From Phycisphaerae bacterium (GTDB lineage: Bacteria; Planctomycetota; Phycisphaerae; Sedimentisphaerales; Anaerobacaceae): DNA of 64,000 nt. The notes beneath the pieces were generated by a model. The model saw only the letters and a list, made by a program, of their open reading frames with translations. It made no database searches and had not been told where the DNA came from. Shown piece after piece: positions 16,979 to 24,793 of the stretch (its first letter is position 1; every line of letters begins with the position of its first letter). The translations under genes and the position numbers were made by a program. The stretch lies in the NCBI GenBank assembly GCA_026386805.1, contig JAPLMX010000128.1, positions 1-64,000 of the forward strand, in the 5' to 3' direction.

Positions 16979-17578
16979 ATGGGCCGGATCGCGGTGGATG
17001 TCGTGCTGCTGCCCGACGAGGCGATGACGAGTCGAGCGATTGAGATCAACCGGCAGCTCATCACGAGCGGCCGCCCGGAGATTGTCCTGAGCGAGGAGGA
17101 CTGCCTGCCGCACGTCTCGCTGGCGATGGGCTGCATCGATGAGGCGGATGTGAAGGCTATCCAGGAGCGACTAGAAGACCTCGCCCGTAGGACCACGGTG
17201 AGACAATTGGAGGCGGTGGGCGTCTCCAGTTCCATCAACTCTCGCGGCGAGACGACCTGCCTCCTCGAAGTCGAGAAGACCCAGGAACTGCAAGCACTCC
17301 ACGAATGGGTCATGGAGGAGATGACGCCGTTCTTTCGCTACGAAGTGACAGAGGCGATGATCTACGGCGATGCAGTCACGGGGACAACGCTGGACTGGAT
17401 TCGCACCTATCCGGAGAAAGCCGGCTACGAGCACTTCAGCCCTCACATCACGATCGGCTACGGCCGACTGCCGCCGGGGCTGTCGTTCCCGATCCCGTTC
17501 ACGGTCACGCGGCTCGAGTTGTGCCACCTGGGAAACCATTGTACCTGTCGCAGGATTCTGGTGACGGCGACTCTGTAG
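16979..17578 (+). CDS. 2H phosphoesterase, LigT/RNA 2',3'-cyclic phosphodiesterase-like
   Basis: 199 aa from ATG 16979, 7 nt after GAGGAGG; the ORF opens at 16928 but the upstream codons lack a ribosome site. The two HxS/T catalytic motifs of the 2H superfamily are present: LPHVSLAMG and SPHITIGYG. These enzymes hydrolyse or ligate 2',5'/2',3'-cyclic phosphodiester bonds in RNA or nucleotides. It sits downstream of the nupC-cupin pair and upstream of the convergent gspF. Confidence 0.85.
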   Translation: MGRIAVDVVLLPDEAMTSRAIEINRQLITSGRPEIVLSEEDCLPHVSLAMGCIDEADVKAIQERLEDLARRTTVRQLEAVGVSSSINSRGETTCLLEVEKTQELQALHEWVMEEMTPFFRYEVTEAMIYGDAVTGTTLDWIRTYPEKAGYEHFSPHITIGYGRLPPGLSFPIPFTVTRLELCHLGNHCTCRRILVTATL

Positions 17579-17602
17579 GACGAGCGTCCCCGTATTGCCC
17601 GG

Positions 17603-18787
17603 TCAGTGTGCGATGACGCTGGAGACGCGGAAGACCGGCAGCAGCAAGGCGATCGCGATGGTCCCAATGATGGTGCCAAGGATCGTGATCATCAACGGCT
17701 CGATCAAGGTCATGACGTTGCGGATCGAGGTCTCCAATTGTTTCTGGTAGAAGATCGAGACCTTGTCGCAGACTTCGCCGAGCCGGCCGCTCTTCTCGCC
17801 GGCCCGCAGCATCTGGATGATGCCGGGCGAGATCAGATGGGCGTCTTCCGCGAGCATGATGGACTCCGACAACTGGTAGCCGTCCTGGATCTTCTCATCC
17901 ACCTGGGCCCACAGGCGCTGGAAGTGGTAGTTGTCCACGGCCCCTTCGATCACGCGGATCGCATCGAGCAGCCGGACGCCCGTGTTAACCATCGTGGCCA
18001 TGATCCTCATACTGCGCGTGACCACCATATCGACGAACATGGTGCCGATGATGGGGGTGTGAATCTTGACGCCGTCGAGGACGCGCCGGCCCTGGGGCGT
18101 CTTGGACCAATACCAGAGCATGCCGCCCCCGATGAGGATCGTGGTCACGATGCTGGTCATGGCTTCGAAGTTGCCCAGGATGTTGCTGACGCCGACGAGC
18201 ACCTGGGTCAACTTCGGCAGCGACGCCCCGCGAGCAGCGTAGATCCGCATGAAGCGCGGCAGGACGAAGAACATCAGGGTGCCCGTGGCGGCAATGGCCA
18301 TGAGCACCATGATGAACGGATACGTCAGGGCGCTGCGGATCTGCTTGCGGGTGTCCGCCTCGAAGCCCTGGTAGCCGGTGAGGACGGTGAGCATCTCGAC
18401 CATCCGCCCGGAGGCTTCCGAGGCCCGGACCATGCTGATGAACATCGAGTTGAACGTGCCCGGATAGCAGGAGAGCGCTTTGGAGAAGGTCTCGCCGCCC
18501 TTGACCCGCTCCGAAAGGTCGAGGATGACCGCCTTGAACTTGCTGTCGGCCGCCTGCTCCGCAATGGCGTCCAAGGCGTCGCTCAGGATCACGCCGCTGT
18601 CAAGCATGATGGCCAACTGCGTGGTGAAGAGGATCAGGTCGTTGGACTTGGCGCGAAACTTGGACAGCCGTTCCGCCGAATGGGGAGCGGAGGACGGAGG
18701 ACCGACGATAGCGCCGTTTTCGGTCTTCGGTCCTCGGTCCTCGATCTTCGGTCCTCGGTCTTGTGTTGGAGCCAGCAAGGTAGCCAT
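17603..18787 (-). CDS. gspF: Type II secretion/type IV pilus inner-membrane platform protein
   Basis: 394 aa with the GspF/PilC layout: two cytoplasmic T2SSF domains (QLAIMLDSGVILSDALDAIAEQ and the second repeat RIMATMVNTGVRLLDAIRVIEG) and three membrane helices, including ALTYPFIMVLMAIAATGTLMFFV and the C-terminal MITILGTIIGTIAIALLLPVF. It anchors the ATPase to the pilus base. The first about 35 residues (TQDRGPKIEDRGPKTENG) are encoded by an imperfect tandem repeat (18721-18763) and are not part of the family. It is the last gene of the minus-strand secretion locus. Confidence 0.9.
   Translation of the reverse strand: MATLLAPTQDRGPKIEDRGPKTENGAIVGPPSSAPHSAERLSKFRAKSNDLILFTTQLAIMLDSGVILSDALDAIAEQAADSKFKAVILDLSERVKGGETFSKALSCYPGTFNSMFISMVRASEASGRMVEMLTVLTGYQGFEADTRKQIRSALTYPFIMVLMAIAATGTLMFFVLPRFMRIYAARGASLPKLTQVLVGVSNILGNFEAMTSIVTTILIGGGMLWYWSKTPQGRRVLDGVKIHTPIIGTMFVDMVVTRSMRIMATMVNTGVRLLDAIRVIEGAVDNYHFQRLWAQVDEKIQDGYQLSESIMLAEDAHLISPGIIQMLRAGEKSGRLGEVCDKVSIFYQKQLETSIRNVMTLIEPLMITILGTIIGTIAIALLLPVFRVSSVIAH
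18721..18763. repeat. Imperfect tandem repeat inside the 5' end of gspF
   Basis: CGGTCTTCGGTCCTCGGTCC followed by TCGATCTTCGGTCCTCGGTC; a 7-to-14-nt theme (GGTCTTCGGTCCTC). Translated as DRGPKIEDRGPKTE. Confidence 0.75.
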
Positions 18788-18905
18788 AATGTCGTACTCG
18801 CCTATCGTCCGGAGGTTGCGCGGCTCGTTTCGTCACACGTCCGACGTTCTACGTGACGAGCTTCGCAACGTTGTCACCCCGGACTCCGATCCGGGGCGCA
18901 ACCGA

Positions 18906-20657
18906 TCAACGGTCATTCAACGTCGGGTCGGATACCACCGGGCCGTCGATCACCGCCGTCCGGAGAATTTCTTCAATGGACACAATCCCCGCCTTCACCT
19001 TTTCCATGCCGTCGTGCTGCAGGGGCCGCATTCCTTTCTCCATCGCCTTGGTACGCAGCTTTTTCGCGCTGATCCGCTCGTTGATCATCTCTGAGATTTC
19101 ATCGTCGGGGACGAGAAGCTCGTGAATGGCGATTCGGCCCGCATAGCCCGTGTTGCGGCACTTCTTGCACCCGACGCCGCGGTAGTACGTGGCGACCTCG
19201 CCGCCTTGGGCCTCCACGATCCGGCGGATGCTGGCTGGCGGATCGTACTGGGTCTTGCAGTTGGAGCAGATCCGGCGGACCAACCGCTGGGCCAGCACGC
19301 CTTTGAGCGAAGCACTGAGCAGATACGGGGCCACGCCCAGATCCAACAGACGGGTCACCGCGCCGGGGGCGTCGTTCGTGTGCAGCGTCGAGAGTACCAG
19401 GTGCCCCGTCAAAGCCGCCTGGACCGCAATGCTCGCCGTCGCCTCGTCGCGGATTTCGCCGACCATGATGATGTCGGGGTCCTGCCGCAGCAGGCTGCGC
19501 AGAGCCGTGGAGAACGCAAATCCGACGGACGTGTTGACCTGGAACTGGTTGATCCCCGACATGTTGCACTCGACCGGGTCCTCGACCGTGCAGATGTTGA
19601 CTTCCTCATTGCTCAGCTCGGCCAGCGCTGCGTAGAGCGTCGTATTCTTGCCCGAGCCGGTAGGGCCGGTCACCAGGACCACGCCGTTGGGCGTCTGAAT
19701 CACCTGCCGGAAGCGCCGGAGATTGTCGTAGGTGAAGCCCAGCGCCTCGAAATTGTAGAGGATCTTCTGCGGATCGATGACGCGAACGACGACCTTCTCG
19801 CCGAAGGTGCCGGGCATGACGGAGACGCGCAGGTCGATCGGCCGGCCCTCGACCAGAACGTGGATGCCGCCGTCCTGCGGCAGCCGCCGCTGCGCAATGT
19901 CGAGCTCGGCCATGATCTTGATGCGGGAGACAATCGCCGGGTGCATCTGGTGCGGCGGCCGTATCTTCTCATAGAGCTTGCCGTCCACGCGATAGCGGAT
20001 GCGCAATTTCTTGTCGCCCGGCTCGATGTGGATGTCGCTGGCGTTCTCCCGGACCGCATTGTACAGCAGGTAGTTGACGAGCTTGACCACCGGGGACTGT
20101 CCCGCCACCTCTTCGAGATTGCCGATGTCCTGGGTGATGTTCTCGATCAGCGTGAATTCTCCGAGGCCCTCTTCGTCGATGATATCGTCGATGACGAAGA
20201 CGTTCGCCGCCGGCAGATAGGTCTGCAGGGTCGCCTTGATGTCCTTGGCCGTGGAGCAGACCACCTGGACCCGGCACCCGCTGATCCGCTCGATCTCGTC
20301 GATGAGAAAGACGTTCGTGGGCTCGCTGACGGCCACCGTAAGCACGTCGTGGACCTTGAACAGAGGCAGCACGATGTGCGCTTCCAGGAACTCACGGGGC
20401 AGAATCTCGATGGCCTTGGGGTCGCAGATTTTCGGGCTGATCTGGGCGTACGGCACGCCATACGCTTCCGCCAGGGCCGAAGCGATCTGGTTGTCCGTGC
20501 AGTGGCCCATCTCGACGAGCAGCTCGCCGAGGAGTTTGCGATGGCCCTTGTCCTGCTGCTCCGCGAGGGCCTTCTCGATCTGCTCTTCGCTGACGACGCC
20601 ACGGGCCAACAGCAGTTGGCCGAGCTGTAGCTTGTTTTCGAGCAGAATCTGACCCAT
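18906..20657 (-). CDS. gspE: GspE/PilB-type secretion ATPase
   Basis: 583 aa. It has the N-terminal MshEN/GspE-N domain (LGQLLLARGVVSEEQIEKALAEQ), the ATPase core with Walker A GPTGSGKNTTLY, the Asp box TVEDPVE, Walker B DIIMVGEIRD and the His box TGHLVLSTLHTND, and the tetracysteine zinc site CSNC...CKKC. It powers assembly of the pseudopilus/pilus. Walker A has Asn where Thr or Ser normally ligates Mg2+; the codon is AAT. The C-terminus is extended by about 20 residues (AVIDGPVVSDPTLNDR). It lies 118 nt upstream of gspF. Confidence 0.93.
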   Translation of the reverse strand: MGQILLENKLQLGQLLLARGVVSEEQIEKALAEQQDKGHRKLLGELLVEMGHCTDNQIASALAEAYGVPYAQISPKICDPKAIEILPREFLEAHIVLPLFKVHDVLTVAVSEPTNVFLIDEIERISGCRVQVVCSTAKDIKATLQTYLPAANVFVIDDIIDEEGLGEFTLIENITQDIGNLEEVAGQSPVVKLVNYLLYNAVRENASDIHIEPGDKKLRIRYRVDGKLYEKIRPPHQMHPAIVSRIKIMAELDIAQRRLPQDGGIHVLVEGRPIDLRVSVMPGTFGEKVVVRVIDPQKILYNFEALGFTYDNLRRFRQVIQTPNGVVLVTGPTGSGKNTTLYAALAELSNEEVNICTVEDPVECNMSGINQFQVNTSVGFAFSTALRSLLRQDPDIIMVGEIRDEATASIAVQAALTGHLVLSTLHTNDAPGAVTRLLDLGVAPYLLSASLKGVLAQRLVRRICSNCKTQYDPPASIRRIVEAQGGEVATYYRGVGCKKCRNTGYAGRIAIHELLVPDDEISEMINERISAKKLRTKAMEKGMRPLQHDGMEKVKAGIVSIEEILRTAVIDGPVVSDPTLNDR

Positions 20658-20727
20658 ATCTACTTCTCTCAGTCAATCGGTTGTGACAGAAACCAGGGAA
20701 TATTGGGGGGTGCCAGTCGTCCACCCA

Positions 20728-20760
20728 TCATTCCAATCTTCCATCATTCCAATCTTCCAA
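20728..20760. repeat. Short imperfect tandem repeat
   Basis: CATTCCAATCTTCCAT repeated twice (CATTCCAATCTTCCATCATT...). It lies in the gap between gspE and the STAS gene; similar low-complexity insertions occur elsewhere in the window. Confidence 0.65.
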
Positions 20761-20761
20761 C

Positions 20762-21097
20762 TCACGCGAAACTCTTGACCGCTTTCGTCAGTTCGGCGTG
20801 GCAGTCGAATTCGTCCTGCAGCCGCGTGATTTCCAGGATCTTGGTGCAGTTCTCCGTGAGCCCCGCCAGTCGAAGCGCGACGCGATTCTGGCGGCAGTAG
20901 TCACGCACCCACAGCAGCAGCTCGAGTCCTTGGCTGTCGACGCCATCGACGTCGCTCATGTCCAGAACGATGCCGGCTCTCTGGCCGGCGATGATCTCGG
21001 TGATCGCGCTGCGCAGCGGCTCGACGGTCTCGCCGTCCACTTCGCCCCGCAGCTCGACCACCGTGACGTCATTGTAGTTTTGCCATGCGATTTTCAT
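20762..21097 (-). CDS. STAS-domain anti-sigma-factor antagonist
   Basis: 111 aa from the ATG that overlaps the stop of the upstream HD-GYP gene by 1 nt (TGATG). The STAS pattern is clear: VTVVELRGEVDGETVEPLR, then IVLDMSDVDGVDSQGLELLLWV, where the DSxG serine is the usual phosphorylation site. Such proteins switch partner anti-sigma kinases. No cognate anti-sigma gene is adjacent; the coupling to an HD-GYP phosphodiesterase and the secretion ATPase suggests it tunes secretion or piliation. Confidence 0.85.
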   Translation of the reverse strand: MKIAWQNYNDVTVVELRGEVDGETVEPLRSAITEIIAGQRAGIVLDMSDVDGVDSQGLELLLWVRDYCRQNRVALRLAGLTENCTKILEITRLQDEFDCHAELTKAVKSFA

Positions 21098-22770
21098 CAG
21101 AGCAGCGTCCCAATCGCTTCGACTCCGTAGTCCGCGAAGTGCCCGGTGTCGTAGTTTTCCTGGCCGTCCTCCTGAACGATCTCCCACAGGCGGTCGATGT
21201 CGCTTTCGAGGAAGATCGTGCCGATCTTCAGATCGAACTGCGTGCCCAGGCCCTTGCGAATCTCGTCGAGGGCGTGCCCCACGCTCATGGCGTCGCGATA
21301 CGTCCGCCGGGAGGTCATGGCGTCGAAGCTGTCCGCCAGTCCGACGATCTTGCCCGTCAGCGGGATCTCGTCGCCCTGGAGACCGTCCGGATACCCGTGG
21401 CCGTCGACGCGCTCGTGATGACAGAGCACTCCAGGCACGATCTCGCGCATCTGCTTGATGCCCCGGAGGATGCTGGCCCCGATGGAAGGATGGCGGCTAA
21501 TGCACGCCCGCTCCTCGGGCGTGAGCTTGCCGTTCTTGCGGAGCACGCTTTCATCGATGCCGATCTTGCCGATGTCGTGCAGCAGGCCGGCCAGATAGAT
21601 CTTGTGGATCTGATCCTCCTCCAGCGGCTCCTGCTCCGCCATCCGCTCGGCGATCCAACGGGAGATCAACGCGACCCGCTCCGAGTGGCCGCGGGTGTAC
21701 TGGTCCTTCGCGTCGATGCTGTTGGTCAGCGCCTTGAGCGAGCCGACGAACAGCTCCTTGAGATCGTTGAAGAGCCGGCCGTTCTCGACGAACACCGCGC
21801 AGCCGCTCGCGACGGACGTGAAGAGCTTGATGTCCGTGCTGTCGAAATCGGGCTTGTCCACGCGATTGACCGCCACCATCAGCCCGATGACGGAGACCGT
21901 CCCTTTGCCGCGGCGCACGGCGCCGCTGTCGCCTTTGTCTTTCGCGCACAGGGGCACGGCGATGATGTTCCGGACACTGGCGGGCCAGGCATACCGGAAG
22001 GGCGAGTCCACCTCGCTGTCCAGCAGGGCCTCGCGGCCCCGGGCCAGCTCCTCGCTCAGGCGCCCGTGCAGGGCCGCCGCCATCGCATCGTCGATGTCGA
22101 TCAGCCCGGAGCCGGCCGCCACGACCAGCCTCCGGTCGCCGTCCATCACCCGCTCCAGCAGGACCGCAATCCCTTCCACCAGGACAATATCGGTCAGGCT
22201 GTCACAGGCGAGCTGGAGGAAGTTGGTGTCCGACTCGGTGACCCGCATGTTCGTGCTGATCCGGTGGAGCAGCACCAGCTCTTCGTAGACGCGGGCCAGC
22301 TCGACCCCGACCGTCTCGATCTGCTCCTCCGTTCGCATCGACGTCTGGAAGTTCCGGGCCGACAGCCGGAGCATCTCCTGGAAGTGCTCGACATTGGCAC
22401 CACCCGACGCGGGATCTCCGAGATCGACCAGGGCGACGCCCGCCGGATCGCGGTAGCCCGACGCCACGGGCGGTCGGAGCAGGGGTACGCCGATCAGCAG
22501 ACTCACGTCCGCCAACTGCCAGACCGGAATCTCGGCGCCCTCGTACTGCTGCTGGGTAGCCCGGGCGAGGATGTCGCGCCCCGCCTCCAGGAGCCGGCCG
22601 CCGTCGCTCTCGAAGCGCCCGCCGTTGACGCGTACAACGAGGGAGCCCTCGGTGCTCACCACGGCGAAATTGACGCCGAAGCGGGCGAGCCGTTCCCCGA
22701 ACTTCTCCAAGTCCCGTCGTTGCGACGCATCCAGCGCCGGAGCCGCTATGTTGGGCATGAGCATTTCCAC
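21097..22770 (-). CDS. GAF + HD-GYP cyclic-di-GMP phosphodiesterase
   Basis: 557 aa. The first 330 residues form sensory regions, including a GAF-like domain (LACDSLTDIVLVEGIAVLLERV ... ASGCAVFVENGRLF). The C-terminal HD-GYP domain has the full set: YTRGHSERVA, LHDIGKIGI, CHHERVDGHGYPDGLQGDEIP and FDAMTSRRTYRD. The GYP triplet and metal ligands are intact, so active c-di-GMP hydrolysis is expected. It is coupled to the STAS gene downstream and lies next to a receiver protein and a histidine kinase. Confidence 0.92.
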   Translation of the reverse strand: MEMLMPNIAAPALDASQRRDLEKFGERLARFGVNFAVVSTEGSLVVRVNGGRFESDGGRLLEAGRDILARATQQQYEGAEIPVWQLADVSLLIGVPLLRPPVASGYRDPAGVALVDLGDPASGGANVEHFQEMLRLSARNFQTSMRTEEQIETVGVELARVYEELVLLHRISTNMRVTESDTNFLQLACDSLTDIVLVEGIAVLLERVMDGDRRLVVAAGSGLIDIDDAMAAALHGRLSEELARGREALLDSEVDSPFRYAWPASVRNIIAVPLCAKDKGDSGAVRRGKGTVSVIGLMVAVNRVDKPDFDSTDIKLFTSVASGCAVFVENGRLFNDLKELFVGSLKALTNSIDAKDQYTRGHSERVALISRWIAERMAEQEPLEEDQIHKIYLAGLLHDIGKIGIDESVLRKNGKLTPEERACISRHPSIGASILRGIKQMREIVPGVLCHHERVDGHGYPDGLQGDEIPLTGKIVGLADSFDAMTSRRTYRDAMSVGHALDEIRKGLGTQFDLKIGTIFLESDIDRLWEIVQEDGQENYDTGHFADYGVEAIGTLL

Positions 22771-22818
22771 GCGTTCACCTATTCACACCTGTCGATCGTT
22801 GATGCCCCCCCGGCGGCG

Positions 22819-23208
22819 TCAGCATTTGACCGCAAGCTGCCGCTGGTAAAGAATGTCCTGGATGGTCTTGAGCAGCTCCTTCGGGCTGAACGGCTTGCTC
22901 AGGCAGCTCGACACCCCGAGGCTTTCCTGCTGCTCCTGCGTCACGGCAAAGCTGCGCGCGGTCAGCAGAATCACGGGAATGTCCTTGGTCCGCTCATCCT
23001 CGCGCATCTTGGTGATCAGCTCGATCCCCGTCATCAAGGGCATTTGGTAATCGGTGACCACGATGTCGGGCTTCTCCCGGCAGGCGAGATCGTAGGCCTC
23101 CAGGCCGTTATTGGCGGCAATGACCTCATATCCGTTGTTGCGGAGCTTGATTGCGACCACGTGAATAATGTGGATTTCATCGTCTGCCACAAGCACTTTA
23201 TTGGCCAT
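22819..23208 (-). CDS. Stand-alone receiver (CheY-like) response regulator
   Basis: 129 aa from MANKVLVADDEIHIIHV; the ORF extends to 23274 but the receiver fold starts here. The acidic pair (ADDE), the phospho-acceptor in IVVTDYQMP, the Thr in ILLTAR and the Lys in CLSKPF are all present, with no output domain. Its likely partner is the kinase encoded 71 nt upstream. It may act by protein contact on the HD-GYP or STAS proteins or on the secretion machine. Confidence 0.92.
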   Translation of the reverse strand: MANKVLVADDEIHIIHVVAIKLRNNGYEVIAANNGLEAYDLACREKPDIVVTDYQMPLMTGIELITKMREDERTKDIPVILLTARSFAVTQEQQESLGVSSCLSKPFSPKELLKTIQDILYQRQLAVKC

Positions 23209-23279
23209 CTTTCTCGTCCTCTGGAAGAATTCGATATCGAACGCTCCTGCCTCCGTGATGCGATCTTGACCCATCCCTG

Positions 23280-24779
23280 CTAGACGGCGGCGGCCTGTTC
23301 GGCGGTCGCCAACGGCAGCTCGAACCCAAACGTGCTGCCGACCCCCACTTTGCTGGTGACGAACATTCGTCCGTCGTGTACTTTTTCGACGATTTGCTTC
23401 GCCAGGTTTAGCCCCAGGCCGGTCCCTTTGGCCTGTTTGTTGTTGGCGCTGACGCGGAAGAATTTCTCGAAAAGGTGGCCCATCTCGTCCTCGGGAATCC
23501 CAACGCCGGTGTCGGTCACCGTCACGCGCACGAGCCGCGCCGCCTCGTCCACCTCCGTGCCCACCGTCACGTGGCCGCCGGCCGGCGTGTATTTGACGGC
23601 GTTACTCAATAGATTGATAATGACTTGTGAAATCATGTCCTTGTCCACGTGCACCTGGTCGTAGACGATGGGCTGTCCGCTCGTCACCGTGATGTTCTTC
23701 TCCTCAGCGTAGCTGCGGATCATCTGCATCTGCTCTTCAATCAGGATCGTCAGGCTCGCCTGCTCCTTCTTGACCTTGATCAGACCCGACTCGATCCGGG
23801 AGATGTTCAGAATGTCCTCGATCAGCCGATTCAACCGCTGGGCCTGGTTCTGAATGACGGCGTAGAATTCCTTGCGGGTCTCTTCGTCGCCCGCTTCGCC
23901 GTCCGCGAGCATTTCGGAGTACGCCGTGATCGAAGCCAGCGGCGTCTTGAGCTCGTGCGAGACGTGACTGACGAAGTCGTTCTTCATCTGGGCGACTTCC
24001 TTCTCCTTGGTGACATCGTGGAGCACGGCCACGACGCCGGAGGTCTTCCCGTCCTCCTGCACGCACGAGATGATCGCCTCGAACGCTCGGGGCCGATCCC
24101 CTTGCGTGAAGACCAACTCCCGCTTCGTCGCCTCGGTCCGGTTGCATCTGCTTTGCCGCAGAAGCTCGACAAATTCGGCGTGCGTCCGGCCGATAATCTC
24201 GGCGAGAGGCTCGTGGCAGGCATGCGCGGCGTCGAATCCCAAAAGCTTCGCCGCCGGCTCGTTGGCCATCAGGAGCCGGTCCGACCCATCCACGACAAGG
24301 ACCGCATCGCGAAGACTGTACAGAATGGCCTCCACGTGCCGCTTCTGGCGCTCGGAAAGCCGGGATCGGACCTGGAGGTCCTGCAGCTCCTCGCGAAGAT
24401 GCCGAACCGTCCTGTCACCGTCGGCCAGATGGGCATCGACAGCTTCGGTCAACGCGTTTGATGTTCCCGAACCGTGGGGACGATCGAGCGCCGATGGCGG
24501 CGCCAGGAACCGTGCGGCTATGGACGTGACCACCCCGAGCAATCGGCCGTAGCCAACGCCGAGGACGATCACGCCCACAGCCCCCACAAAGTAAACAGCG
24601 AGGCACAGCGAAGCGAACCACCGGTCCCCCCCCGCGGCGACGCCGGTCTCCTGCCACTGGGCAAGAGCCGCCATCAGCAGCGAGACAATCGCTGCCGCGG
24701 TGGCGATCCAGACTGTGCTTCGTTGGCCTCTCACCACGACTCCTTCGAAACCACGAACCGTCAATGCCCTCTGCTCCAC
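23280..24779 (-). CDS. Membrane sensor histidine kinase with PAS domain
   Basis: 499 aa. Two N-terminal membrane helices (WIATAAAIVSLLMAALAQW, CLAVYFVGAVGVIVLGVGYG), a linker, a PAS domain (ILYSLRDAVLVVDGSDRLLMANEPAAKLLGF), HisKA with the phospho-acceptor in VSHVSHELKTPLASI, and HATPase boxes INLLSNAVKYTP, DTGVGIPE and GTGLGLNLAKQI. It is a complete kinase, immediately upstream of the receiver gene. The signal it senses cannot be told from sequence. Confidence 0.93.
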   Translation of the reverse strand: MEQRALTVRGFEGVVVRGQRSTVWIATAAAIVSLLMAALAQWQETGVAAGGDRWFASLCLAVYFVGAVGVIVLGVGYGRLLGVVTSIAARFLAPPSALDRPHGSGTSNALTEAVDAHLADGDRTVRHLREELQDLQVRSRLSERQKRHVEAILYSLRDAVLVVDGSDRLLMANEPAAKLLGFDAAHACHEPLAEIIGRTHAEFVELLRQSRCNRTEATKRELVFTQGDRPRAFEAIISCVQEDGKTSGVVAVLHDVTKEKEVAQMKNDFVSHVSHELKTPLASITAYSEMLADGEAGDEETRKEFYAVIQNQAQRLNRLIEDILNISRIESGLIKVKKEQASLTILIEEQMQMIRSYAEEKNITVTSGQPIVYDQVHVDKDMISQVIINLLSNAVKYTPAGGHVTVGTEVDEAARLVRVTVTDTGVGIPEDEMGHLFEKFFRVSANNKQAKGTGLGLNLAKQIVEKVHDGRMFVTSKVGVGSTFGFELPLATAEQAAAV

Positions 24780-24793
24780 TACCGCAACGACAC

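Noticed and set aside
19122-20630. 502-aa plus-strand ORF opposite gspE
   Set aside because: Shadow frame with arginine/aspartate-rich text and no domains; gspE is complete on the other strand.
21085-23283. 732-aa plus-strand ORF opposite the HD-GYP and receiver genes
   Set aside because: It spans two real minus-strand genes and has no recognisable motif.
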